DNA of 64,000 nt from Platerodrilus igneus. Taxonomy: Eukaryota; Arthropoda; Insecta; Coleoptera; Lycidae. Location: contig JARFIW010000170.1 of the NCBI GenBank assembly GCA_036346225.1, positions 9,052,501 through 9,116,500 of the forward strand, given 5' to 3'. This document shows, piece after piece, positions 23,835 through 33,800 of this stretch; the first letter of the stretch is position 1; every line of letters begins with the position of its first letter. Both the position numbers and the translations under genes were made by a program. The notes under the pieces are model-generated. The model was not told the origin of the DNA, ran no database searches, and saw only the letters and a program-made list of their open reading frames with translations.

Positions 23835-24380
23835 ATTGCTAATATATGTGTGTGTGTATGGTTGACGGCTATATGCGTGCGTTTTAAGTTTCTCTTGCAA
23901 CTGTTGAATATCTGCTTGAATTCGTGCAATGTCTATTCTAAATTGTGCTTTCACTTGTTGAATAGCAGCGTCTAATGTCTTATATATGCTATTCATAGAA
24001 TCATCTATCCGTTTGGTTACGATTTGTACAACATTAGCGTTCACAGTGGCTGGAACAAGGTTACGCATCATCTCTTCAAAATGGTTAAAGTCTGATCTTG
24101 TAACATACTCGCTCGAGAATTGTGTTATCATACTGTTTGTTGTCTCCTTCACAAGCGTGTCTATATACTGCTGAATAGTGGAACCACTTCCAAGCGTTGG
24201 TTCGCCCTCTTGCTGGTGTAGCGTTGCTAACCGCGATTCTAAGTACGCTTTCGTGACTGCATCATCATCTTCTTGTGGTGTAGCGACGCGCGCTAATCTC
24301 ATGTTGTCAAAATCGTAGTAATCATCATAAGAAATATATGAAGCACAGTCAGACGCATGTCCAAACTTGTCGATAACCAT
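23835..24380 (-). CDS. Coiled-coil, fibre-like Polinton protein, in frame with integrase
   Basis: From the ATG at 24380 the frame runs about 180 codons before entering the integrase without a stop. Near residue 30 it has NMRLARVATPQEDDDAVTKAYLE, which resembles the 'P..ppDAVTKKYVD' segment found at the base of phage tail fibres and in arthropod Polinton proteins. A glycine-serine patch (LGSGS) is followed by about 90 residues of heptad-like helix (IVTKRIDDSMNSIYKTLDAA, IQADIQQLQEKLKTH). I infer a trimeric fibre or spike protein of a virion. The tail HAYSRQPYTHTYISN leads straight into the integrase ATG. Either a stop was lost or the two are naturally fused. The fibre role is inferred from motif and coiled coil only. 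Confidence 0.55.
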
Positions 24381-24408
24381 CGTGATAATGAATAACAAGT
24401 CGCACAAT

Positions 24409-25373
24409 CTACGCTATTATACGCAATTCGCGTAATTCTTCCATAATCGATGTAATTTCGTTTGTGTGACCGGTGTTACCTGCATCTTGCGAGGCGACCA
24501 GAAGCTTGAGCCGTTCGCACAGTTCGTTGGGATCATCAAAGTATACATACTCTAGTGGCTTCTCGTTATAATCCATGAGTAGACCACGACCACTCGGGTT
24601 TATAGTTTGCTGTCGTAAGCTATACATTGCATTACTTCTTTTTAATGTCCGCATAATCGTTAATTTCTTTAAGTGAGAATTTACCCAAAGGATTGAGAAG
24701 GAACAGCTGCTCGTACAACCCTTTGCTACCGTTGTAGCAAAATCGTTCTACACACCTTTTCACCAATCCCGAAGATAATGTCCGAATCACCAATCATTAA
24801 TTTTCCTGTCTCCGGATTAAAACGTACTTTATCCCTGCGCAAGCGCTCCGTGTCATTGTTATAAATACCAGTAAAGTTGGAAAACAGATTATCGACATAG
24901 TATCTTACCGATGGTAAGAATCGTTGTAAGTAGGCCTGATGTTCTTCGCTGTTTAGGTACCGTTCGTACTCTGTATGGGTCTCTGGAGTGTTGCCGCTAC
25001 TCTCCGATTCTTCGAAGGTGGACTCCACAGACTGGACTGGGCTATGAGGATTGTGTTCCCATGCCTCCTCTATTGGTGGTGCGGCGATTGGTGTTGAACT
25101 GCGCACCTGATCGAGAAATTTAGGGCGTCTTTTAGGAGTAGATTGTACGTCATGTTGTTGTGGTAACCAGTGCTGGCTTTCGATCTTGGACTCCTGTTTA
25201 ATATCTTTCAGCAGACCGGTCTGAAGTGTTTGTAAACGTTTTGTAATAGGTGCATAGACTTTACTTAATGCAAGCTCCTTTTCAACCACACCTGCTTTTA
25301 GCGCTTGTAATTTCCTCTTGACTGCCTTTCGTACTTTTATGAGTTCTTGTTTGGTTTTCACGTCGTCTGCCAT
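24409..25373 (-). pseudogene. Conserved Polinton protein of unknown function, broken
   Basis: The ATG at 25373 opens 215 codons: a basic coiled-coil N terminus (KTKQELIKVRKAVKRKLQAL), a proline/serine-rich middle, then a folded-looking domain (YERYLNSEEHQAYLQRFLPS, TGKLMIGDSDIIFG). A frameshift near 24755 moves into a frame reading GLYEQLFLLNPLG. A second shift near 24655 leads to the last 80 codons, with the DDPNELCERLKLLVASQDAG segment and EITSIMEELRELRII. I recognise the end (DDPNEL..RL.LL.AS...G...H.NEI.SI.EELRE) as a motif of proteins widely annotated as uncharacterised in arthropod genomes and apparently tied to Polintons. No biochemical role is known to me. It lies between the ATPase and the fibre/integrase on the same strand, so it is probably co-transcribed. 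Confidence 0.7.
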
Positions 25374-25414
25374 CGTCTAGAAACGGGTAGGAAGTGATAT
25401 GCTATTTATGTGCT

Positions 25415-26107
25415 TTATAAGTATATATAGGTGTCAAAACCTTTTCGGTAACGACCGCTCTGCAAATCGCCATCTTTATTGATCACCAGGAACCCATACC
25501 GATCTCGCCAGCATACGCCGCACAATTCTTTAAACCGGTTAAACGACATATCCGTGTTTACATGGTCAGCGTATACGTGTTTTAAATTGAGTTCGTCTTG
25601 TTTGAATAGCACTAGGACATTAGCATTGTCTCTAATCAATTGTTTAGGTATTTTGGAATAGGTCTGACATAGATAAAAACAATCAATGGCCTTATGTCGA
25701 CCTAAAGAAAAATATTCTCGCATTACATTTTGTTTATCGCACGACACGTCATCGAAAATAAATATCGAATTAGGTTTTGCATCCGCTGGAGTAACAATTG
25801 CATCCCATTTGTTAAACGCAAAATATCCTATTTCTTTTATTGGTTGTAATAACCTCTCTAGGTACTGATACTTTGGTTGATACAAGGATTTTGAGTAGAG
25901 ATAAACGTTTTCAAAGCGTACACCATTCGGATGTTTCAAGAGACCGATGACTACATTAGTTTTACCACAATTGGATGGACCTGTAATGATACACCGTATT
26001 GTTGATGGTAATAGTAGTCCATGCTTTTGCACGTTAGTGTTGTTGCTGCAGTTGTGGTCCGTAATTGGCAACGCCAATTGTTGCTTTACCAGACGCATTC
26101 TATCCAT
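25415..26107 (-). CDS. Polinton genome-packaging ATPase (FtsK/HerA, A32-like)
   Basis: This 230-residue open frame is uninterrupted. The Walker A motif GPSNCGKT lies at residues 43-50. The Walker B motif SIFIFDDV lies at about 114-121 with adjacent acidic residues. An LCQTYSKIPKQLIRDNANV segment follows, matching the sensor/arginine-finger region of the A32-type packaging ATPases of Polintons, virophages and large DNA viruses. The length is usual for the family. In an intact element the enzyme would pump the linear genome into the capsid. The start at 26107 (MDRMRL) has a second ATG three codons downstream. It is one of the few Polinton genes here without a visible break, so it may have been under constraint until recently or escaped hits by chance. 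Confidence 0.93.
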   Translation of the reverse strand: MDRMRLVKQQLALPITDHNCSNNTNVQKHGLLLPSTIRCIITGPSNCGKTNVVIGLLKHPNGVRFENVYLYSKSLYQPKYQYLERLLQPIKEIGYFAFNKWDAIVTPADAKPNSIFIFDDVSCDKQNVMREYFSLGRHKAIDCFYLCQTYSKIPKQLIRDNANVLVLFKQDELNLKHVYADHVNTDMSFNRFKELCGVCWRDRYGFLVINKDGDLQSGRYRKGFDTYIYL

Positions 26108-26178
26108 ATACTAAAACGTAATTGCAGTATGCTAAGCATTTAAGCGAGTAATTCTACACCTTTCGACTGACAAGATTA
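26108..26178. promoter_or_regulatory. 71-bp divergent spacer, likely bidirectional promoter
   Basis: The ATPase start and the PLA2/minor-capsid start face away from each other across 71 bases. The spacer contains the imperfect palindrome TATGCTAAGCAT near 26128. No other upstream space exists for either leftward or rightward unit, so both promoters should lie here or inside the opposing gene. This is inference from layout. Confidence 0.4.
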
Positions 26179-27053
26179 ATGAAATCCTATCGTGGCTACG
26201 GGTTACTCAATAGTGCTATCAATCGTTTACCGGTAGAATTACATTTACCAGGCTATCGCTTCTGTGGACCGGGTACTAAGCTTCAGAAACGCCTAGAGCG
26301 TGGTGATATAGGTCGTAATCCCTTAGACGAAGCCTGCAAACTACACGACATCGCCTACGATCTTTCTACAGACTTAACAACCCGACACCAAGCTGATCGA
26401 CGTCTTGCCGAAACAGCACAAAAACGTCGTACTGCACCCGACGCTTCGTTAGGTGAAAAACTTGCTGCGTTTGCTGTTGGTTCTGCAATGAATGCCAAAG
26501 TTAAATTTGGTATGGGTTGTCGCAAAAACGATAAGGTGTAAAGGAAAACGATGTGGTCAGCGTCTACGTACAGGAAGTGGTATACCATTCAAGCGTTTAA
26601 TTCGCACCATTTGGGAACGCATTAAAACGTTCGTCCGACTGATCTTATTAAAACTGCTAAACTTGCAGTGGCACCGATTAAAGAAATAACAGATGAAATT
26701 CGTGGCATCCCACGTGTAATCCCTGTACCCAAAACTGGTGGTTTCCTACCTTTGATACCTATTTTGCAGCCCTTTCCGCAATTGGAGCGTTGTCGGGTGG
26801 AGCAGCTGGGATTGCAAAAGCTGTCAACGATGCTAAACTTGGACAACAACAATTAGATGAAGCGAAACGACATAATATGGCACAAGAGGCAGTGACACTT
26901 GGAAAGGGTCTCTATTTGAAACCTTATCGCCGTGGACATGGACTGTACCTAAAGCCTTTTCTTACATACGGGCAAGGTTTGCGTAAACAAAGACAACAAA
27001 AAAAACTCAACGCATTCGTTAAATCTACCTATGCGAGCGTTGACCAATGTTGA
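26179..27053 (+). pseudogene. PLA2-domain minor capsid protein (frameshifted)
   Basis: The first 120 codons (26179-26541) contain FCGPGTKLQKRLERGDIG then ACKLHDIAYDL. These are a Ca-loop-like GPGT and a CxxHDxxY active-site motif of the parvovirus-type phospholipase A2 domain, found in Polinton minor capsid proteins and thought to help membrane escape. Frame changes near 26530 and 26650 lead to a basic stretch. A segment TGGFLPLIP follows, then a hydrophobic GGAAGIAKAVNDAK segment. The tail carries a repeated GLYLKP motif (KGLYLKPYRRGHGLYLKPF) and ends at 27053, overlapping the protease start by 23 bases. I read these as parts of one gene of about 280 codons with two or three indels. The repeated GLYLKP tail is a Polinton feature I recognise, without known function. 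Confidence 0.75.
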
Positions 27054-27392
27054 CTTGAACAAATACATAAAACGTTTACCAATATCCCACTTTCGTGGAA
27101 TATTCATGCGCAATTCACTTCCAAACACAATTCGTTGGCGAGAATGTGGTATTCTTAATCATGATACTACACGTGGTGTGGGAACTCATTGGACCGCGTA
27201 CAAAAAGATGGTTCAAGGGCAGTCTATTATGATAGCATTGGTAATCTACGACCTCCGAGGGAACTTGTCAAATACTTAACCTCATCAGGACCATGCACTC
27301 TCTATTATAATTATGAACAATTTCAACCGCTTAACACTGTTACCTGTGGACACTTCGTATTGAAATTTTACTGCAAAATAGTCCTCCGCTAA
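27031..27392 (+). pseudogene. Adenovirus-type cysteine protease (one-base deletion)
   Basis: This is the maturation protease of Polinton virions, from the Ulp1/adenain clan. The start ATG at 27031 (MRALTNVDLNKYIKRLPISH) matches the family N terminus (RALT..DL..Y...L). The catalytic His lies in GTHWTAYKK, the acidic residue in YYDSIGN, the oxyanion-hole Gln in EQFQ, and the nucleophile in TCGHFVLKF. Loss of one A in the run at about 27207-27211 shifts the frame after YKK, so His and Cys lie in different frames. All catalytic residues are otherwise kept, so the damage looks recent. The length of about 120 codons fits the family's compact members. Confidence 0.85.
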
Positions 27393-27559
27393 GTTTCTAA
27401 CAACGTTATATATTATTTGATTTTAGTGTATTTTTAACTGTTTTGTATAAAAGTGTTTAATTAAAACCATATATTGCAAGTGTTTCAGGAATTTGCTTTT
27501 TATTACCCCATCCCAACTACGAATACGACTAGTTGTTAGTTTATCGTCAACCACCGAAC

Positions 27560-28258
27560 ATGTACACATTTACTTTAACTGGAACTGAATCTACGCTCAC
27601 CGCAATCATCAACCCACCAATTGTTCTCGATGATGACCATGAATACGTTATTGGTCTTACAAACTTTGATACATATTTTTCAATTCCCAATGTAACGGAA
27701 GCGAACAATAAATTTTACATTGATGACATCGTGCTTACTTTACCAGAAGGAACTTATGAAGTGGCAGATATTAATAAGTTCGTACGACGTAATCTGAACG
27801 ATCCCCGTGAACGCACTTCATCCAAACGTTATCTTATTGATATTCGAGCCAATAATAACAGTTTACATACAGAAATCAAAGCATCAGGTATAGTGGACTT
27901 TACACAACCAAATTCACTTGCTTCGTTGCTGGGTTTTGAGAAACGTAAACTACCAGCTCTCACTACTGCTATTTCGGACCATCCGGCACAAGTCCTTCCA
28001 ATCAATTCAATATGTATTGAATGTAATCTTGTGGTCGGATCGTATCGGAATAACAAACCTGTACACATTTTGCATCAATTCTTTCCTGCAGTTGCTGCAG
28101 GGTACAAGATTATTGAAAACCCCGTGAACGTCACCTATATGCCACTTAATACACGAATCATCGATCGCATCATTGTTAAAATAGTTGATCAAAACGGTAA
28201 TCTCATCACTTTTCGTCGGGAAACCATCACGATTAGACTTTATCTAAAGCGTCTTTAA
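27560..28258 (+). CDS. Penton-type minor capsid protein (single jelly roll)
   Basis: The open frame is uninterrupted for 232 codons from the ATG at 27560 (MYTFTLTGTESTL). An upstream non-ATG extension to 27533 exists but is not needed. Characteristic Polinton penton segments are visible: an N-terminal strand with PPIVLDDDHEYVIGLTNFDT, a central PNSLASLLGFEKR, and a C-terminal IIVKIVDQNGNLITFRRET then ITIRLYLKRL. The VDQNGNLI-FR-ET-TIRL ending is diagnostic of the family. The protein would form the vertex pentamers of an icosahedral shell. It lies in the capsid cluster directly ahead of a tiny ORF and the major capsid gene. Confidence 0.88.
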   Translation: MYTFTLTGTESTLTAIINPPIVLDDDHEYVIGLTNFDTYFSIPNVTEANNKFYIDDIVLTLPEGTYEVADINKFVRRNLNDPRERTSSKRYLIDIRANNNSLHTEIKASGIVDFTQPNSLASLLGFEKRKLPALTTAISDHPAQVLPINSICIECNLVVGSYRNNKPVHILHQFFPAVAAGYKIIENPVNVTYMPLNTRIIDRIIVKIVDQNGNLITFRRETITIRLYLKRL

Positions 28259-28261
28259 ACA

Positions 28262-28411
28262 ATGGTTTTGCGCTATGAGCATAAACCACCAAAACCTATT
28301 AATAGACGCATTATCAGCACCTTTACCAGTTACAAGACACCAGTGCACCGATTAACACCGGAAAACGTTAAATTTCTGCAAACATTAGGACTCAAAGTGC
28401 TACATAGCTAA
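28262..28411 (+). CDS. 49-codon ORF between penton and major capsid genes
   Basis: This ORF starts four bases after the penton stop and ends one base before the major capsid ATG, so it is tightly packed in the virion cluster. It encodes a basic peptide beginning MVLRYEHKPPKPINRRIIST and ending NVKFLQTLGLKVLHS. It is intact while its neighbour downstream is not. The tight spacing and clean frame suggest a real gene. The composition (13 or so basic residues, several prolines) suggests nucleic-acid or capsid-surface binding, but this is a guess. I do not recognise a named family. Confidence 0.55.
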   Translation: MVLRYEHKPPKPINRRIISTFTSYKTPVHRLTPENVKFLQTLGLKVLHS

Positions 28412-28412
28412 A

Positions 28413-29618
28413 ATGGATAGTAATATTTTAAATGTTACGCAACGTGCTATATTTGATACAACCATCATCAATGCCGACAAACATATGCATACTCCGTACT
28501 CCAATACCACGTATGAGAAGAACGATGTTATACGGATTCCAATAGAAAACGAAGATGTCTATACACTACCATGGGACAGCGTAATTTATATTGAGGGTAC
28601 AATGAATAAGTCAGATGGTGGCGTTTCGCTTACCGCCGATTTTGTCAACAACGGAGTTTTATTTTTATTTGATGAAATTCGTTATGAACTTGGTGGAAAG
28701 ACTATTGACCGCGTTCGTAATCCAGGTATAACTACGACTATTAAAAATTTCCTATCCTACGATTATAGCGAAAGTCGTCGCTTTAGAAACGCCGGTTGGT
28801 CCCCATCGATAAGCTTGATCTCGTTGATGCTAATGGTCATTTCAACGTATGCATTCCCTTGCGCATGGTTTTAGGATTTGCGGAGGACTACCGAAAATTC
28901 TTTTGAATATCAAACAAGAGCTTATTCTTATTAGAAGTAGTGCTGACGATGCAGCTATATCGAATTCTGATACCAAAGAGTCAATCAAAATTACTATTAC
29001 ACATATATCATGGCGGATTCCACATATAACCGTTGCAGATGCAGAGCGCTTAAAACTACTCAAACATATTCAACGCAATGCCACCATGGACATAAGCTTT
29101 CGCAGTTGGGAACTACACGAATATCCAGAATTACATACAACACACACGCATACGTGGGCCGTGAAGACGGCTTCTCAAGTGGAGAAACCACGTTTTGTTA
29201 TTGTCTGCTTTCAAACCGATACATCGCGCAAAAGGGGCGCAGTCAGTTCGACCACTGTAAGTTGACCAATATGAAATTACATCTGGGTTCATCTATGTAT
29301 CCTTACGATAATCTTAACATTGATTTCGATACCAATCGCTATTCTATACTATATGAGATGTATGCACAGTTTCAACAATCGTACTACGGGGGTATCAGCG
29401 AGCCGATATTAACACCCAATGAATTTCAAACGCACGCTCCACTTGTAGTCATCGATTGTTCCCATCAAAATGAAATAGTGAAAGTGGGAGCGGTTGACGT
29501 ACGATTAGAATTTCAAATGAAAGAAGCGCTTAAAGCTCACACTACAGCGTACTGCCTCATTCTACACGATCGTTTGGTCCGCTACAATCCTGCAACCAAT
29601 ATTGTGAGTGAAGTCTAA
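28413..29618 (+). pseudogene. Double-jelly-roll major capsid protein (three frameshifts)
   Basis: The start ATG at 28413 opens MDSNILNVTQRAIFDTTIIN, followed by NTTYEKNDVIRIPIENED and a LFLFDEIRYELGGKTIDRVR segment. These are hallmark segments of Polinton hexon-type capsid proteins. Frame changes lie near 28800 and near 28895 (between an LDLVDANGHFNV-type segment and ILLNIKQELILIRS). A third lies near 29235. The final piece (KLTNMKLHLGSSMYPYDNLN, then FQQSYYGG) runs to a stop at 29618. Joined length would be about 400 codons, slightly short but within the family's range. The protein would form the pseudo-hexagonal capsomers. It cannot be made as it stands. Confidence 0.88.
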
Positions 29619-30010
29619 AATTAATAGTCCATTAGTTGTCGACGTTCAAAAGTTTAAAATTGCACATAATAACTTTGTGTTTAAAGAAATGGCTGTTTAC
29701 AACTATCCCTATCGAATGGAGTTGCAATAACATATGTGCTGAAACCACCATATTCTTGGAACTGTCTATCAGCTCGCTTCAAATACCAAAAGATATGGTT
29801 AAGCAACTTTCACGGTATATCTTGAGATGATGGCAATTTACAATGAATTTCCACACCTAAATGTTATTAACCTAGAAGATTTAGGGTGTACTCCTCTACA
29901 TAAATTAAAGTATTACACCAATTCACACAAGTGTTTCTAGCATACCACACAACATTCGTCATTCAATTGCGCAACCACAGATGTAATTGTACTCAAAAAC
30001 TGGTTTGTAC
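29619..30010 (+). pseudogene. Relic of a conserved Polinton-linked protein, exonuclease-like
   Basis: Directly after the capsid gene one frame reads VVDVQKFKIAHNNFVFKEMA. A second frame from about 29718 reads YVLKPPYSWNCLSARFKYQK and WLSNFHGIS. A third near 29867 reads INLEDLGCTPLHKL, and a last one near 29965 reads NCATTDVIVLKNW. The order DVQ.FK..N.F..KE.A, KPPY, WL...HGI, NLE.LGC, CA..V matches an uncharacterised protein group common in arthropod genomes. Its acidic DVQ start and layout recall RNase H-fold 3'-5' exonucleases. Stops and shifts between all blocks make it dead. Membership is from memory of the motif order; the exonuclease idea is inference. Confidence 0.45.
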
Positions 30011-30859
30011 ATATAACCAATTATTCATTTTAATAAAGAATAATGTTTACATTAAGTAGTGTTTTTATTTGTATATTTTATACCTACATACATACATATT
30101 CCTTGAGACTAGTAAGATGTGTTTCAAAAATGTCTTGAAATAAGTTTAATTGTAAAACTTACTAACGAATCTGTAAGTATCATATTGAAAAATTCCTCTT
30201 AACGGATATGTATTTTGCATTTTTATGCAAACTTTATGTTACAATAATACAATTAAAAATTATATTCTACTACCGAGGTATTAAATTTTAAAGTATGTTA
30301 TAGTTGTGTAAACATAAAATGCATTGCATAGGTTTTTATCATCAAAGTAGTACATTTTATTTAATCCCACCTGCAAAATGATTAATTTCTTAAACCTAAG
30401 TTTCATAAAATTATTCTCCAAAGATCAACCAACTATAAACCAGAACTATTAAATTTACATAAATTTCGGTGTTATTTTAATTTAAACTATGCTCATAAAA
30501 GTCGTTTATATATATAGCACCAACATTGTTACTACCTATGAATATCAAATCTTTAAAGGAATTTATAGTCATGATTAATTAATAAGTGGTCTTTTCATTT
30601 GTACACATTTTGTATATGTTGTTTTAGTTCCATTGACGACCTATTATTAGTAATCTGTTTATTATTTTATTGACGATATAAATTTTAAGATTGGAAGGAA
30701 CGATAAGAAATCTTCCTCTGACATTTATATGCACTCCGCATAGTTGTTTAAGGTAGCAAATATAAATAAGCTGTTTAATGTGTTGTAGAAGAATTTTTAC
30801 CATTGTATTATCGGTATGTATAAACTTACTTACTTAATGTGTTTTTAACGGAAGTAGAA

Positions 30860-33800
30860 ATTATGAATTTTGGTAATTAACAATTATGCTAAAATGATTT
30901 GAAGTTATGCAGTTTCCATATATAATTTACATATATCGGTATGTTGTTATAAATATCACAACCTCGAGGTCATTAACTACCATGCACTTTACTAAACTAT
31001 AATTAATAAAATCCCGTACATTTAACTAAGATACATTTTTCTTAATGTGGAAGTCTTATCTATATTTTATTCAAATAAGAATCTGCTACCGCCACCTACA
31101 AAAGATAGGGACAATTAAAGAATGTAAGTTTTGTAAATAAAACATTAAAATATTGTGTGTTTCTTTTAATATTATATATTTAATACAAAAATAATTTTTG
31201 AAATTCTCGGAGATTCGTCAACACGTGCATGTTTTGCTTAACCTAAAATCTCCGAAGTATTCAATCACCTAATGCGTGCAAAGCCTCCGTTCAGAACGCC
31301 TTATGGAGTACCATTCCGCATTTGAGAATGAGTACATCCCCATCCAAATTCTTCACCACCTTTTAAATAACGACATTATTTGCATACATTTAAAGGTTAA
31401 ATTTTAGATCCGGGTACGAGTTTAGTGTGGTTGTATAAATTATTTTGGTGATGCAATCATGAATAAAATAACGAGTGACCTGTCTTAACATGTTTTTACA
31501 TATACACACACATATTAAATATATATTGAAATTGCTAAATGTAAGCAAGAACACCTTGATATAAGATCAAATTAATTTTTTTATTTGAGAGTCAAATAAA
31601 TCGTGATGAAAGGTGGTATAATTTGCATACCAAGAAGGAAATAGTCTTAACATGTTTTTGCAAACACACCTTATGTTAATTAAATCCATTATATTAAAAG
31701 TTGAATAATTTGCATATATATTACCAGAGAGCTATAATTTCAATAAAAAAACACGAGGTTATATTCGACTGCGAATTCTTGTTATTTTATCTTGGTAATG
31801 AAATCGTGAACATGTTTTTACATGCAGACTTTATAATTTGATCCATTATACCACATTTCGTATATTTTCTAAATGTTATTCGCTACTTCATACAAAATAC
31901 AGCTTTTGAGGAAAGCTAAAAAATTCTTTACCACTTGCACGTTTTTACTTAACATAACAAAATTCTTCATATAGGTAAAATCACCACTTCGCTATGCTCT
32001 CGGCTACCTAGTTTCGGCTACTTTTCCAAGGTCGTTGTGACGTCATAGCCTTTTATAAATAAAGAACAATGTAATACTATTTTAAAATTTTTATTCTGGC
32101 ATTATACATAACAAAATTTAAAATATTTAATGCCAAGCATGGAGCCATTTAAACTTAATTTTAATATAAATTCGATTGTTTAACATGGCTAACAACCAAT
32201 GCAAGAATTAAGATATACAACAAATTTGTGTGTCAGATAACAAATCCTGATGTTAATAAACAACTTGGAAATTATATACTAGATTTTTACGTTGTCCAGA
32301 TGCACATTTAAGAGCAACATTCGCTAATCCCTTAAAAGACTGTTTAACCTTATTGGAAGATAGTAAGTTATACTTCCTAAAGGCGCCAATGTACTCGGTA
32401 TCGCTAAAATGTGGAGTAAGTTATCGGACAAGCTTCAAAATAGCTGCTGTTTAGTGTATAATAACCTGCTACAGTACATGTATTGGGGAACGGCAATACA
32501 AAGAAATTGACAGGCTTGCAAATTAAGTTGTCAGAAAAACCAGAGAAAAGGGAAAAATTGATAAAGTATGTGCTTTCAGCTTTTAGTTTTAACTATTTAC
32601 CTGTAAATTATTTGGAGATAGTAGAGTAGGAAAACAGCCAAGATAAAATAAAAATCTTACACAAGTGCTACATTAAAGCAGGTAACATATTTTACACAAT
32701 CTGTAACACCATATTCTACAATTCCAAAAGAAATAACCATTTCGGTATCGGGGTTGATAAGTACGCCTAACATTCGCCCAGAGGTTGTACGACAACGCGT
32801 AAATATTGGCAGTAAACTCTCTCCGTTGACGCTGCAGGAAATTGCCCAATTATGCACGCCATACTCTGTAAGTGGAAGAAAAGACAGCTGGAATTAGAGG
32901 AAATGCATGCAAAAGGCGAAAGTTGGACTAAATAGAAGACACTGCGACAATACGCGAACAATACAAAGATGTGTTAGACAAAGAACATCTTATTAGAGAA
33001 AGAGGAAAGGATTAAAAGATTATTTTATGTGCCGATGGACTGACTTGGATACATCCGCGTTCTACAAGCTGTATGTATTTGTGGTTAGTAAGAAAGACTC
33101 TTTTAGAATTTTAGAATAGTATTACATTGCTCTATATTTATAAAAGGCTATGACGTCACAACGACCTTGGAAAAGTAGCCGGAACTAGGTAGCCGAGAGC
33201 ATAGCAACGTGGTGATTTTACCTATATGAAAATGAAAATAAAGAACTTTTAAATTTTTGAATAAATTTTGGTAGGAAATATTTAATAAATAAGTATATGT
33301 TAATGAAACACATATTTTCTAAATGATATTGGTGCTAAGGAAAGCTATTTTATTAAGTTCTATAGTTTGAGAGTGACGTAAAACCTTGATGCTACACCTT
33401 GAGTTGTAAAAGTTAATACATAAGCCTTGATATAAGATCAAATCAAATAATTTGAGAGTCAAATAAATCGTGATGAAAGGTGGTATAATTTGCATATATT
33501 TTAAATTCATACGGGTATAATTAAAAGATTATATGTTAGATCCGACTGCAAGTTCAGTGTACTTGTATAAATTATTTTGGGATGATGTAACCAAAGGAAA
33601 TATACGACATACCTGTCTTGAATGGTTTTTGCAACACACCTTATGTTAATTAAATACATTATATTAAAAGTTGAATAATTTGCATATATATTACCAGATA
33701 AAAAACACGAGGTTATATTCGACTGCATGCAAATTCTTAGTATTTTATCGTGACATTGAAATTGCGAGAAGTGAACGACTTCTTTTTTACAAGATTTTAC

